From: Pseudomonas marvdashtae
GTDB lineage: Bacteria > Pseudomonadota > Gammaproteobacteria > Pseudomonadales > Pseudomonadaceae
DNA: 64,000 bases
Direction: 5' to 3'
Assembly (NCBI RefSeq): GCF_014268655.2
Contig: NZ_JABWQX020000001.1
Span: forward strand, 186,001 to 250,000
Made by a program: the position numbers and the translations under genes. This document shows, piece by piece, positions 45,217 to 53,798 of the stretch. The notes beneath the pieces are model-generated. The model was not told the DNA's origin and made no database searches. It worked only from the letters and a program-made list of their open reading frames with translations. Position 1 is the first letter of the stretch, and each line of letters starts with the position of its first letter.

Positions 45217-45833
45217 ACGGGTTCCTCGCTCATGATCTGCTTTGGGGGATGACCCCGCAGCAGCTGCCAGCAGGTGCGCCGGCATGGGTTGTCGAATCGA
45301 TTGCCGGCGGTCAACCCGTGGTGGTTCGGCGTTCACTGACGGCACCGGATCAAATCGCCGTAGGAGTGCGTGGACGCTTGCGTGAGCAGCGTTACGCAAC
45401 GTCGATGGCGGTCGCGGCGATTTCCCGTCGCGTCAGGCCGGAAGCGCTTTGTCACGTCCTGTCGAGGCGCGATTTGCCAGCCCTGCAAGCGCTGTCCCGC
45501 CTGCGCCCGATCCTCGACGCCAGCGGCTGGACCTGGGGCGTGAGCGGTAGCGCCGGGTTCGAACTCGCCACAGGCGTCGAGGCGCTGCATGAGGGCAGCG
45601 ATCTGGATTTGATTCTGCGCACGCCGCGCTTTTTGGACCGTCTCCAGGCCAGGGAGCTGTTGGCGCAACTGGATGCCTCGATGTGCGTCGTCGATATGCA
45701 GTTGCAGACGCCTTTGGGCGCCGTCGCGCTGCGCGAATGGGCGGGCTCGTCGCCTCGGGTGTTGCTCAAGGATAACGTTCAGGCCCGGCTGGTGAGCGAC
45801 CCTTGGCAGCCTTCACTGGAGCAGGTCGCGTGA
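45213..45833 (+). CDS. mdcG: Malonate decarboxylase holo-ACP synthase (phosphoribosyl-dephospho-CoA transferase) MdcG
   Basis: A 206-residue nucleotidyltransferase that attaches the prosthetic group to MdcC. The core is WGVSGSAGFELATG followed by GSDLDLIL, the paired-Asp metal site of the nucleotidyltransferase fold. It starts with GTG: 45213 overlaps the mdcE stop as GTGA, and GTG 45210 one codon earlier cannot be excluded. Confidence 0.92.
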   Translation: MNGFLAHDLLWGMTPQQLPAGAPAWVVESIAGGQPVVVRRSLTAPDQIAVGVRGRLREQRYATSMAVAAISRRVRPEALCHVLSRRDLPALQALSRLRPILDASGWTWGVSGSAGFELATGVEALHEGSDLDLILRTPRFLDRLQARELLAQLDASMCVVDMQLQTPLGAVALREWAGSSPRVLLKDNVQARLVSDPWQPSLEQVA

Positions 45834-46750
45834 GCAGCCTCTTCGTCTTTCCCGGCCAGGGTGCGCAGCGCGTGGGCATGCTCCATGGCTTGGCGCAGCA
45901 GACCCTGGACGAAGCGGGCGAGGTACTCGGTGAAGATGTCTTGCAACTGGACACTGCCGTGGCGCTGCGATCGACTCGTGCGGTGCAACTGTGTTTGCTG
46001 ATCGCTGGCGTGGCGGCTTCTCGTCGGCTGCTGGAACAAGCCCCCGCGCCGGACTACGTGGCGGGGCTGTCCATCGGCGCGTATCCGGCGGCGGTGGTGG
46101 CCGGGGCGCTGGCGTTCGAGGATGCGTTGCGACTGGTCAGCCTGCGCGGCGAGTTGATGCAGCAGGCGTATCCGCAAGGCTACGGCATGACGGCGATCAT
46201 CGGCCTGGATCTCGCGGCGGTGGAAGCTTTGCTGGCCCAGATGCACAGCGAAACCACACCGGTCTACCTGGCCAATATCAACGCCGACAACCAAGTGGTC
46301 ATCGCCGGCAGCGACCAAGCCATGGGGCTTGTCGCCGAAAAAGCTCGCAGCCAGGGCGCTGGCAAGGCCTGCCGATTGGCGGTCAGCGTGCCGTCCCATT
46401 GCCCGCTGCTGGAGGCACCGGCCCGGACATTGGCCGAGGCGTTTACCGCTGTACCGTTGAAAGCGCCAACCTTGGGCTATCTCAGCGGCAGCCGCGCTCG
46501 ACCGATCATCAAGACCGATGCCTTGCGCGATGACCTGGCGTTCAACATGTGCCGCGTGGTCGATTGGCGTGGCACGGTGCAAAGCGCCTACGAGCGAGGC
46601 GTGCGTTTGCAGATCGAATTGCCGCCCGGCGCGGTGCTGACCGGGCTGGCGCGCCGTGTATTCGAGCAGGGTACGGTCATGGCGTTTGATGGCGCGCGAC
46701 TCGATACCCTGCAAGCGCTGTTGCATGAGGAGGGACGCCGCCAACCCTAG
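45830..46750 (+). CDS. mdcH: Malonate decarboxylase-associated malonyltransferase MdcH
   Basis: A 306-residue FabD-like malonyl-CoA:ACP transacylase that primes holo-MdcC with malonyl. It has FVFPGQGAQRVGM, the nucleophile motif GLSIGAYPAAVVAG and the active-site His region VSVPSHCPLLE. GTG 45830 overlaps the mdcG stop (GTGA), with GGAG upstream; the ATG frame from 45803 is unlikely. Confidence 0.94.
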   Translation: MSSLFVFPGQGAQRVGMLHGLAQQTLDEAGEVLGEDVLQLDTAVALRSTRAVQLCLLIAGVAASRRLLEQAPAPDYVAGLSIGAYPAAVVAGALAFEDALRLVSLRGELMQQAYPQGYGMTAIIGLDLAAVEALLAQMHSETTPVYLANINADNQVVIAGSDQAMGLVAEKARSQGAGKACRLAVSVPSHCPLLEAPARTLAEAFTAVPLKAPTLGYLSGSRARPIIKTDALRDDLAFNMCRVVDWRGTVQSAYERGVRLQIELPPGAVLTGLARRVFEQGTVMAFDGARLDTLQALLHEEGRRQP

Positions 46751-46816
46751 ACACCGACTCAAGCTGGCGAAGCACAAAAACAACAACTTCGACGATGCAA
46801 TTTGAGGATGACAACA

Positions 46817-47209
46817 ATGATTATTTACGGTGTGGCGTTTCTGGCTTTTTGTACCCTGGCGGGTATTTTCATCGGTGAGCTGCTGGGCAAACTGATAGGC
46901 GTTCCGGCCAACGTCGGCGGCGTCGGTATTGCGATGCTACTGTTGATTGGCTTGGGCAGTTACCTGAACAAGCGCGGCCTGTTCAAGGGCAAGTCCGAGG
47001 CCGGCGTGGAGTTTTGGAGCGCGATCTACATCCCCATCGTGGTTGCGATGGCCGCCCAGCAAAACGTCTACGGTGCGCTCAAGGGCGGGCCGATGGCGAT
47101 CCTGGCCGGGACCTTGGCGGTGGTTATCGCTTTTGCGCTCGTTCCGGTGCTGGTGCGCATCGGCAACAAGACGCCTGAAGCCGATGTTTCCGCCAAGACC
47201 GTAGGGTGA
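46817..47209 (+). CDS. madL: Malonate transporter subunit MadL
   Basis: A 130-residue membrane protein with four hydrophobic segments (GVAFLAFCTLAGIFIG first). Together with MadM it forms a malonate:sodium symporter. ATG 46817 is preferred because GAGG lies at proper distance; TTG 46802 and ATG 46808 are in frame upstream. Confidence 0.93.
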   Translation: MIIYGVAFLAFCTLAGIFIGELLGKLIGVPANVGGVGIAMLLLIGLGSYLNKRGLFKGKSEAGVEFWSAIYIPIVVAMAAQQNVYGALKGGPMAILAGTLAVVIAFALVPVLVRIGNKTPEADVSAKTVG

Positions 47210-47214
47210 TCGCC

Positions 47215-47979
47215 ATGTACGAATCGATGATGAAGGTGATTACCGGCTACGGCCTGATCAGTGGTTTTGCCATCGTCGGCATCACCATGTGGGTGTCGTA
47301 CTGGATCAGCGACACGTTCACCAAGGGACGGTTGCACGGCTCGGCCATTGCGATTCTGCTGGGGCTGGTGCTCTCGTACATTGGCGGTGCGATGACCGGT
47401 GGGCAGAAAGGCGTCGTGGACATCCCGCTGCTCTCCGGCATCGGTTTGCTCGGCGGTGCCATGCTGCGGGATTTTGCCATTGTCGCCACGGCATTTGGCG
47501 TCAGCGTCGATGAGCTCAAGCGTGCTGGTTTTGTTGGGGTGCTGGCATTGTTCGTTGGGGTCGGAACGTCGTTCATCGCCGGGGTCGGGGTCGCGATGGC
47601 CTTCGGGTATACCGACGTGGTGAGCCTGACGACGATTGGTGCTGGTGCCGTGACCTATATCGTCGGTCCGGTGACTGGCGCGGCGATTGGCGCCACCTCC
47701 GAGGTCATGGCGTTGTCGATTGCCGCGGGGTTGATCAAGGCGATTCTGGTGATGGTGGCGACACCGTTCGTGGCGCCCTATATCGGCCTCAACAATCCGC
47801 GCAGCGCAGTGATCTTTGGTGGATTGATGGGCACATCCAGCGGTGTGGCTGGCGGCCTTGCGGCGACCGATCCGAAGTTGGTGCCCTATGGCTGCCTGAC
47901 GGCGGCGTTCTACACCGCGCTGGGCTGTTTGCTCGGGCCTTCGCTGCTATATCTGATCATGCGGGGATTGATGGGCTAA
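47215..47979 (+). CDS. madM: Malonate transporter subunit MadM
   Basis: A 254-residue inner-membrane protein with about eight segments and glycine-rich loops such as GGAMTGGQKGVVDIP and GGLMGTSSGVAGGLA. It is the larger subunit of the MadLM symporter. ATG 47215 has AGGG upstream; GTG 47206, overlapping the madL stop, is possible. It is the last gene of the mdc operon. Confidence 0.93.
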   Translation: MYESMMKVITGYGLISGFAIVGITMWVSYWISDTFTKGRLHGSAIAILLGLVLSYIGGAMTGGQKGVVDIPLLSGIGLLGGAMLRDFAIVATAFGVSVDELKRAGFVGVLALFVGVGTSFIAGVGVAMAFGYTDVVSLTTIGAGAVTYIVGPVTGAAIGATSEVMALSIAAGLIKAILVMVATPFVAPYIGLNNPRSAVIFGGLMGTSSGVAGGLAATDPKLVPYGCLTAAFYTALGCLLGPSLLYLIMRGLMG

Positions 47980-47988
47980 GGCTTGAGT

Positions 47989-48019
47989 GATCGTTCCCAC
48001 GCAGAACGTGGGAACGATC
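47989..48019. repeat. Solo REP palindrome (copy C) after madM
   Basis: Thirteen-base perfect arms GATCGTTCCCACG and CGTGGGAACGATC flank CAGAA. It lies between convergent madM and mdcR and may end both transcripts. Confidence 0.88.
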
Positions 48020-48034
48020 ATGACTGGCTCGGTT

Positions 48035-48949
48035 TCAGGCCTGGCGGTTGGCGTACATCCGGCATTCAGCCAATAGCGCCAGCAAGTTTGGGTCACGCTC
48101 CTTGGCCTTCAGGAAGACCACGCCGATGTGCTGCTGCAACCGGTACTTTTCCTGCAACGGGATCAGCTTCACCCGGTTCTCATACACCGCCGCAATCCTG
48201 CCTGGCAGGAGGGCGTAGCCCACCCCTGAGCTGACCATGCTCAGCAGGGTGAAAATGTCGTTGACCTGCATCGCCACCTTCGGCTCGAACCCCGCTTGCT
48301 TGAACACCCGGTTACCGTCCTGATGCGTGGCGAAGCCCTGGGTCAAGGTGATGAAGGTTTCGTTGCGCACTTCGGCGAGATCCACTTCCCTGCGTTGGGC
48401 AAACGGCGAGTCGGCTGGAGTGGCCAGGAAAATATCATCGGAAAACAGCGCGATCTGCTCGCAATCCGGATCGTTGACGCTGTCGTCCAGGGACACCAGG
48501 ATCGCATCGACTTCCATGTTCTTGAGCTTGTACAACAGGTCGATGTTGGAGCCCATGATCAGGTCGATATTGAGTTCGCTGCGGCGGATCTTCAGGCCCA
48601 TGATCAGTTGTGGCACGGTCTTGACCGTCAACGAATACAGCGAGCCCAGTTTGAAACGCTCGGCGGAAAACCCGGCCGCCTCGCGGGTCAGGCGCACGCT
48701 TTCGACCACGTCCTGGATCAGCTTCTGCGCGCGCTCTTCCAACACATAGGCGCTCTCCAGCGGCGTGAGGTTGCGGCCTTCGTGCTTGAACAGCGGGCAA
48801 CGCAGGGCGCTCTCCAGCGAATGAATGGCCCGGTGCACGCTGACGTTGCTGGTCTGCAAATCCGCCGCGGCCCGCGCCAGGTTGCCGGTGCGCATGAAGG
48901 CCAGGAACACCTCGAGCTTTTTAAGGGTCAATTCTTCATCGATCAGCAT
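48035..48949 (-). CDS. mdcR: LysR-type regulator MdcR of malonate utilisation
   Basis: A 304-residue LTTR. The helix-turn-helix is at about residues 12-50 (LEVFLAFMRTGNLARAAADL, then TSNVSVHRAIHSLE), with an effector domain from about residue 90. Assignment as MdcR rests on its place at the end of the mdc operon, to which it is convergent, and on the protein type. ATG 48949 is the start, although no good Shine-Dalgarno is seen. A REP palindrome flanks it on each side. Confidence 0.88.
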   Translation of the reverse strand: MLIDEELTLKKLEVFLAFMRTGNLARAAADLQTSNVSVHRAIHSLESALRCPLFKHEGRNLTPLESAYVLEERAQKLIQDVVESVRLTREAAGFSAERFKLGSLYSLTVKTVPQLIMGLKIRRSELNIDLIMGSNIDLLYKLKNMEVDAILVSLDDSVNDPDCEQIALFSDDIFLATPADSPFAQRREVDLAEVRNETFITLTQGFATHQDGNRVFKQAGFEPKVAMQVNDIFTLLSMVSSGVGYALLPGRIAAVYENRVKLIPLQEKYRLQQHIGVVFLKAKERDPNLLALLAECRMYANRQA

Positions 48950-49003
48950 GGGGCGGACTCTTATTCGTATGACCTGATTGTGCCCCAATCGGTCTTGGAA
49001 TGT

Positions 49004-49034
49004 GATCGTTCCCACGCTCTGCGTGGGAACGATC
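49004..49034. repeat. Solo REP palindrome (copy D) upstream of mdcR
   Basis: GATCGTTCCCACG and CGTGGGAACGATC flank CTCTG. It is the same element as at 47989-48019 and sits in the divergent gap between mdcR and the hemolysin III gene. Confidence 0.88.
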
Positions 49035-49113
49035 ATGCTGGAAGCAAACCATTGCACTTTGAAGCGCCAAGCCTGAGCCTTGGCGCCTGTTTCGGAATAT
49101 GGGGTGGGATTGG

Positions 49114-49731
49114 ATGTATCACGGGGAACGACTCAACGCCTGGACGCATTTGGTGGGGGCGGTCGCGGCGTTTATCGGCGCGGTGTGGTTGCTGGTGATT
49201 GCCGGGATAACCGGCGATCCCTGGAAGATCGTCAGCGTGGCGATCTACGGGTTTACCTTGCTGGTGCTCTACAGCGCCTCGACGGTTTATCACAGCGTGC
49301 GTGGGCGCAAAAAAGAGATCATGCAAAAGGTCGATCATTTTTCGATCTATTTGTTGATTGCCGGCAGTTATACGCCGTTCTGCCTGGTGACCTTGCGGGG
49401 GCCGTGGGGCTGGACCTTGTTCGGGATCGTCTGGGGCCTGGCGGTGATTGGCATCTTGCAGGAGATCAAGCCACGTTCCGACGCGCGGATCCTGTCGATT
49501 GTCATCTACGCGGTCATGGGCTGGATCGTACTGGTTGCGGTCAAGCCGCTGCTGGCCGCCCTGGGCAGCACCGGATTCGCTTGGCTGGCCTCGGGCGGCG
49601 TGCTCTACACCGTCGGCATCGTCTTCTTCGCCCTCGATCATCGCCTGCGCCATGCTCATGGTATCTGGCATCTGTTCGTCATCGCCGGCAGCCTGCTGCA
49701 TTTCGTGGCGATCATGTTCTACGTGCTTTGA
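49114..49731 (+). CDS. Hemolysin III family (PAQR-like) membrane protein
   Basis: A 205-residue protein with seven hydrophobic segments. The PAQR/HlyIII metal-site motifs are visible: SASTVYHSV, DHFSIYLLIAGSYTPF, and HGIWHLFVIAGSLLHF near the end. Cytolytic activity is known for a few members only, and most are of unknown function. ATG 49114 gives the common length; ATG 49099 would add five residues. The 3' end overlaps the convergent LysR gene by 13 bases. Confidence 0.9.
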   Translation: MYHGERLNAWTHLVGAVAAFIGAVWLLVIAGITGDPWKIVSVAIYGFTLLVLYSASTVYHSVRGRKKEIMQKVDHFSIYLLIAGSYTPFCLVTLRGPWGWTLFGIVWGLAVIGILQEIKPRSDARILSIVIYAVMGWIVLVAVKPLLAALGSTGFAWLASGGVLYTVGIVFFALDHRLRHAHGIWHLFVIAGSLLHFVAIMFYVL

Positions 49732-50642
49732 GCGCTCACAAACAGGCGATCGAGTTGCGCCTGGGCCTGGCGGGCGACAATCTCCAGCAACGCACCCAGG
49801 GTGTGTGCCGGCGCTTCATTGGCTCGGGTCACGGCATACAGGGAGATGGGCAGCGGCGGTGACAAGGGCCGTATCGCCGTGCGGGTGCTCGAAGCGCCCA
49901 GGGCGGTGAACGGATCGATCACGGCCAGCCCGGCCCCGGATTCGACCATGGCCCGCGCCAATGAGTAAGTCTGTACGGCGATGCTCACCCGGGGGGGCGG
50001 CTCCACCGACTTGAGATAACCGTCCAACCGGGCTGACAGCGGGTCGGTGCTGGACAGGCCGATCAACGGCGCGTCGGACAGCGCTTGCAGCGGCATCGGC
50101 GTGCCGACCGCCACGTCAGGCCAATGGCCGCTCGGTGCCAGGGCCACCAGCACGCCGCTGGCGAGGGGCTGGGCCTTGAGGCCCGGATGATCAGGCGCTT
50201 GCAGGGTCAGGGCGAGATCGATCTCGCGCATCAACAGATTCTGCGTCAGTTCGCGGCTGTGGGCGCTGGACAACTCGCAGACGATGTCAGGGTAGCGCCG
50301 GGTCCACTGATGGATCGCCGCCGGCAGCAGCGACAAGGCCAGGGCCGGCGTGGCGCCGATCCGCAGGCTGTGGCCCGGCTCGCGGCGCAGGCTTTGGGCC
50401 AATCGCCGCACGCCTTGCAGGCTTTCGCTGACCTTGTCGACTTCGCGCTCCAGCTCCAGCGCTTCAGGTGTGGCCTGCAACTTGCCGCGCACTCGCAGGA
50501 ACAGCGCAAACCCCAACTGCTGTTCGGCATGCTGCAACACCTTGGTCACCGCCGGCTGGGAAACGTGCAGCAACTGGGCGGCGCCGCTGATGGAGCCGGT
50601 CTGGCGAATCGCCTGGAAAATCTCGATATGACGAAGACGCAT
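49719..50642 (-). CDS. LysR family transcriptional regulator
   Basis: A 307-residue LTTR with its helix-turn-helix at the N-terminus (IFQAIRQTGSISGAAQLL, then HVSQPAVTKVLQHAE). It is divergent from the DadA-like oxidase and binding protein genes, so it probably controls them. ATG 50642 starts at the conserved MRLRHIEIF; ATG 50687 is in frame upstream, and neither has a strong Shine-Dalgarno. Confidence 0.9.
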   Translation of the reverse strand: MRLRHIEIFQAIRQTGSISGAAQLLHVSQPAVTKVLQHAEQQLGFALFLRVRGKLQATPEALELEREVDKVSESLQGVRRLAQSLRREPGHSLRIGATPALALSLLPAAIHQWTRRYPDIVCELSSAHSRELTQNLLMREIDLALTLQAPDHPGLKAQPLASGVLVALAPSGHWPDVAVGTPMPLQALSDAPLIGLSSTDPLSARLDGYLKSVEPPPRVSIAVQTYSLARAMVESGAGLAVIDPFTALGASSTRTAIRPLSPPLPISLYAVTRANEAPAHTLGALLEIVARQAQAQLDRLFVSAQST

Positions 50643-50741
50643 GGCGAGCCCATAACCTTTGTTTATAGGAGGCTCATCTTTATTCATTGTTCGAGGGCTG
50701 TCACCTGGTCCTAATCTCGGTCCATTCGAAACGGGTGTGAG

Positions 50742-51989
50742 ATGGACATGGCTCAGCGGGTTTGCATCATCGGTGGCGGCGTGGTCGGGTTGGCGACGGC
50801 TTATGCGCTGGTTCGCGATGGCGTCGATGTCACCCTGGTAGAGGCGCGGGATGCGTTGGGCAGCGAAACCAGCTTCGCCAACGGCGGCCAGTTATCCTAT
50901 CGCTACGTCACGCCACTGGCGGACGCCGGCGTGCCGTGGCAGGCGTTGGGCTGGATGCTGCGCGGCGATTCGCCCCTCAAGCTGCGCCCGCGCCTGGACC
51001 CAGCCCAGTGGCGCTGGATGGCGGCGTTCATCGGCGCATGCCGGACCTCGGTCAACCGGCGCAACGGTGCGCATCTTTTGCGCCTGGCGCTGTTGAGCCA
51101 GGCGACCTTGCAGGCTTGGCGCGAGGACGACCACCTTGACGGCTTCGCGTGGCGGCGCAACGGCAAGCTAGTGACGTTTCGCAATGCTGGCCATTTCGAA
51201 CGCGCTCGGCAGCGACTGACCGACCACGTTCATCAACAAGTGCTGGGCGCGGTCGAATGCGCCAGCCTGGAGCCGGCGCTGGGCGACGTTCCGTTCGTGG
51301 GCGGGATCTACACGCCGGACGAGGAGGTCGGCGATTGCCATGGCTTCTGCCAGCAACTGGCGGCGCGGCTACGGGCTTCGGGGCGCTGCGAGTTCCTGTT
51401 GGGACGCCCGGTGACCGCTCTGCTGCATGCCAACGGCACGGTGCACGCCATCGACCTGGGCGAGCAGCGCCTGGACGTGGAGCACGTGGTGATCGCCGCC
51501 GGCCACCGCAGCGCCGCGCTGGCTTTGCCCGAGGTGCGGCTGCCGTTGTACCCGCTCAAGGGCTACAGCCTGACGGTGCCGATTGAGGCGCGGCACCGGG
51601 CGCCGGAGTTGAGCATCACCGACTATGACCGCAAGGTCGTCTACGCTCGCATCGGTGAACAACTGCGAGTGGCGGCGATGGTGGACATCGTCGGCTTCGA
51701 CCCGGCGCCAGATCCCAAACGCCTGGCCCTGATCCGGCGCCAGGCCATTGAAACGTTTCCCCTGGCCGGCGATTACCAGCGCGCCGTGGAATGGACGGGC
51801 ATGCGTCCCGCCACACCCAGCGGCGTACCGCTGATCGGCGCCACCGGTTACCGCAACCTGTGGCTCAACCTCGGCCATGGTGCCTTGGGATTTACCCTGG
51901 CCTGCGGCAGCGGTCGTTTGCTCAGTGAGCTGATCTGCCAGCAAAAACCTTCCATCGACTTGCAGGGCCTCACGCCCCGCGCCGCCTGA
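50742..51989 (+). CDS. FAD-dependent D-amino acid dehydrogenase (DadA-like) oxidoreductase
   Basis: A 415-residue DAO-family flavoprotein. The FAD-binding Rossmann motif VCIIGGGVVGLATAYAL is at residues 7-23, and the C-terminal GTG-type region (GATGYRNLWLNLGHGALGFT) closes the cofactor site. It likely deaminates a D-amino acid or related imino acid; the substrate is not shown. It lacks an adjacent alanine racemase, which argues against being the main DadA. ATG 50742 or 50748 may be the start. The next gene is a binding protein 24 bases downstream. Confidence 0.88.
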   Translation: MDMAQRVCIIGGGVVGLATAYALVRDGVDVTLVEARDALGSETSFANGGQLSYRYVTPLADAGVPWQALGWMLRGDSPLKLRPRLDPAQWRWMAAFIGACRTSVNRRNGAHLLRLALLSQATLQAWREDDHLDGFAWRRNGKLVTFRNAGHFERARQRLTDHVHQQVLGAVECASLEPALGDVPFVGGIYTPDEEVGDCHGFCQQLAARLRASGRCEFLLGRPVTALLHANGTVHAIDLGEQRLDVEHVVIAAGHRSAALALPEVRLPLYPLKGYSLTVPIEARHRAPELSITDYDRKVVYARIGEQLRVAAMVDIVGFDPAPDPKRLALIRRQAIETFPLAGDYQRAVEWTGMRPATPSGVPLIGATGYRNLWLNLGHGALGFTLACGSGRLLSELICQQKPSIDLQGLTPRAA

Positions 51990-52013
51990 CCCACCCACAA
52001 CGGAGAACAACAA

Positions 52014-52916
52014 ATGAAAAAAATCACGTTGATCGCCTGCACCCTGAGCGTGCTGCTCGGCGCCCAGGCTTTTGCCAATGAAGCGTCCCCGGCCGGCACG
52101 CTGGACAAAATCGCCAGCAGCAAAAGCATCACCCTGGGCTATCGCGATGCCTCGGTGCCGTTTTCCTATGTCGCGGACAACAGCGGCAAACCAATGGGGT
52201 ATTCGGTGGAACTGGCAGGCAAGATCGTCGAGCGCATCAAGCAGCAACTGGCGTTGCCGCAACTGAATGTGAAGTACAACCTGGTCACTTCACAGACACG
52301 CATCCCGCTGGTGCAGAACGGCACCGTGGACCTGGAGTGCGGCTCCACCGGCGTGACTGCCGAGCGGCAAAAGCAAGTGGCGTTTTCCTACGGTTTCATT
52401 TATGTGAAGGGCCAGTTGCTGACGGCCAAGGACAGCGGCATCCGCAGCTTTGCCGATCTGCGCGGCAAAAACGTCGTGACGACGGCAGGCACGACCAACG
52501 AACGCTTCCTCAAAAGCTACAACCAGGACAACAAGGTCGATATGTTCGTCATCAGCGCCAAGGACCACGGCGAAGCGTTCCAGATGCTGGAAACTGGCCG
52601 GGCGGCGGCATTCTACATGGACGATGCACTGCTCTACGGCGAGCGGGCCAAGGCGCGCGACCCGCACAAATGGGTGGTGGTCGGGGAAGAGCAATCGCGG
52701 GAGATCTACAGCTGCATGGTGCGCAAGGACGATCCGAAATTCCTCGCGCTGGTCAATGCGACCCTGGCTGACTTGTACCAGTCAGGGGAAATCAACGCTA
52801 TCTACGATCGCTGGTTCCAGCAGCCAATTCCGCCCAAGGGCCTGAACCTTGAGTTCCCGATGACCAGCGAGTTGAAGGCGATCATTGCCAAGCCGACCAG
52901 TGATCCGGTGAAGTAA
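52014..52916 (+). CDS. Amino-acid ABC transporter substrate-binding protein (orphan)
   Basis: A 300-residue periplasmic binding protein of the glutamate/aspartate (GltI-like) type. The signal peptide is residues 1-21 (cleavage after AFA). The type-3 solute-binding domain includes LGYRDASVPFSYV, DLECGSTGVTAERQKQV and AAAFYMDDALLYGERAK. GGAGA precedes the ATG. No permease or ATPase genes follow, so it must use components encoded elsewhere or act as a sensor. Pairing with the oxidase suggests uptake of its substrate. Confidence 0.92.
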   Translation: MKKITLIACTLSVLLGAQAFANEASPAGTLDKIASSKSITLGYRDASVPFSYVADNSGKPMGYSVELAGKIVERIKQQLALPQLNVKYNLVTSQTRIPLVQNGTVDLECGSTGVTAERQKQVAFSYGFIYVKGQLLTAKDSGIRSFADLRGKNVVTTAGTTNERFLKSYNQDNKVDMFVISAKDHGEAFQMLETGRAAAFYMDDALLYGERAKARDPHKWVVVGEEQSREIYSCMVRKDDPKFLALVNATLADLYQSGEINAIYDRWFQQPIPPKGLNLEFPMTSELKAIIAKPTSDPVK

Positions 52917-52945
52917 ACCGGTCATGCTGGGGACTATGCATGACG

Positions 52946-53665
52946 TCAGAAGTCCCCCCACAACTGCTGCGCCACGGCCAGCGCCACCACCGGCGCGGTT
53001 TCGGTGCGCAGCACACGGGGACCGAGGCGGGCGGCATGGTAGCCGGCGGTCTTGGCTTGCTCGACTTCGGTATCCGACAAGCCGCCCTCGGGGCCGATCA
53101 GAAACGCCAGGGTCGCTGGTTTGGCGTGGCTGACCAGCGGTTCGGCGACCGGGTGCAGCACCAGTTTCAGCTCGGCGTCGGTCTGCTTCAGCCAGTCGGC
53201 CAGCAGCAACGGCGGGTGGATGACCGGCACGGTGGAACGTCCGCATTGTTCGCACGCGCTGATCGCCACCTGACGCCAGTGCAGCAAACGTTTATCGGCG
53301 CGTTCATCCTTGAGGCGCACTTCGCAGCGCTCGGTGAAAATTGGCGTGATCTCGCTGACACCCAGTTCCGTGGCTTTCTGGATCGCCCAATCCATGCGCT
53401 CGCCGCGGGACAGGCCCTGGCCTAAGTGAATACGCAAGGGCGATTCAGCCTGACCGGCAAATTGCTCGTCGAGCTGCACGCGCACACGCTTCTTGCCGAC
53501 TTCGGCCAAGGTGCCGCGAAACTCCTGGCCGGAGCCGTCGAACACTTGAACCGCATCACCCTCGGCCATGCGCAGCACACGGCCGATGTAATGGGCCTGG
53601 GCTTCGGGCAACTCATGGTCGCCGAGGCTCAGGGGCGTGTCGATGAAGAAGCGGGACAGTCTCAT
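52946..53665 (-). CDS. rsmE: 16S rRNA (uracil(1498)-N(3))-methyltransferase RsmE
   Basis: A 239-residue SPOUT methyltransferase. The N-terminal PUA-like domain begins MRLSRFF and has HYIGRVLRM; the C-terminal knot carries [17 protein letters not shown] and [16 protein letters not shown] 53665 is the family start; the longer frame to 53713 reads into a repeat. Confidence 0.96.
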   Translation of the reverse strand: MRLSRFFIDTPLSLGDHELPEAQAHYIGRVLRMAEGDAVQVFDGSGQEFRGTLAEVGKKRVRVQLDEQFAGQAESPLRIHLGQGLSRGERMDWAIQKATELGVSEITPIFTERCEVRLKDERADKRLLHWRQVAISACEQCGRSTVPVIHPPLLLADWLKQTDAELKLVLHPVAEPLVSHAKPATLAFLIGPEGGLSDTEVEQAKTAGYHAARLGPRVLRTETAPVVALAVAQQLWGDF

Positions 53666-53678
53666 GTTTTGTTCTCTT

Positions 53679-53787
53679 GATCGTTCCCACGCTCTGCGTG
53701 GGAATGCCGCCATGGACGCTCTGCGTCCGCTATGGATGTGACGCGGAGCGTCACAGGATGCATTCCCACGCAGAGCGTGGGAACGAG
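53679..53787. repeat. Composite REP-type repeat, about 109 bp (copy E)
   Basis: GATCGTTCCCACGCTCTGCG at the left is mirrored at the right by CGCAGAGCGTGGGAACGA. The inner pair GGACGCTCTGCGTCC and ACGCGGAGCGTC match copies A and B. The last bases differ (GAGA rather than GATC). It lies between rsmE and bioA. Confidence 0.88.
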
Positions 53788-53798
53788 AAGTTCAGGTG

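Noticed and set aside
18968..49034. A CRISPR array from recurring short repeats.
   Set aside because: The repeats are kilobases apart, palindromic and lack regular spacers or cas genes.
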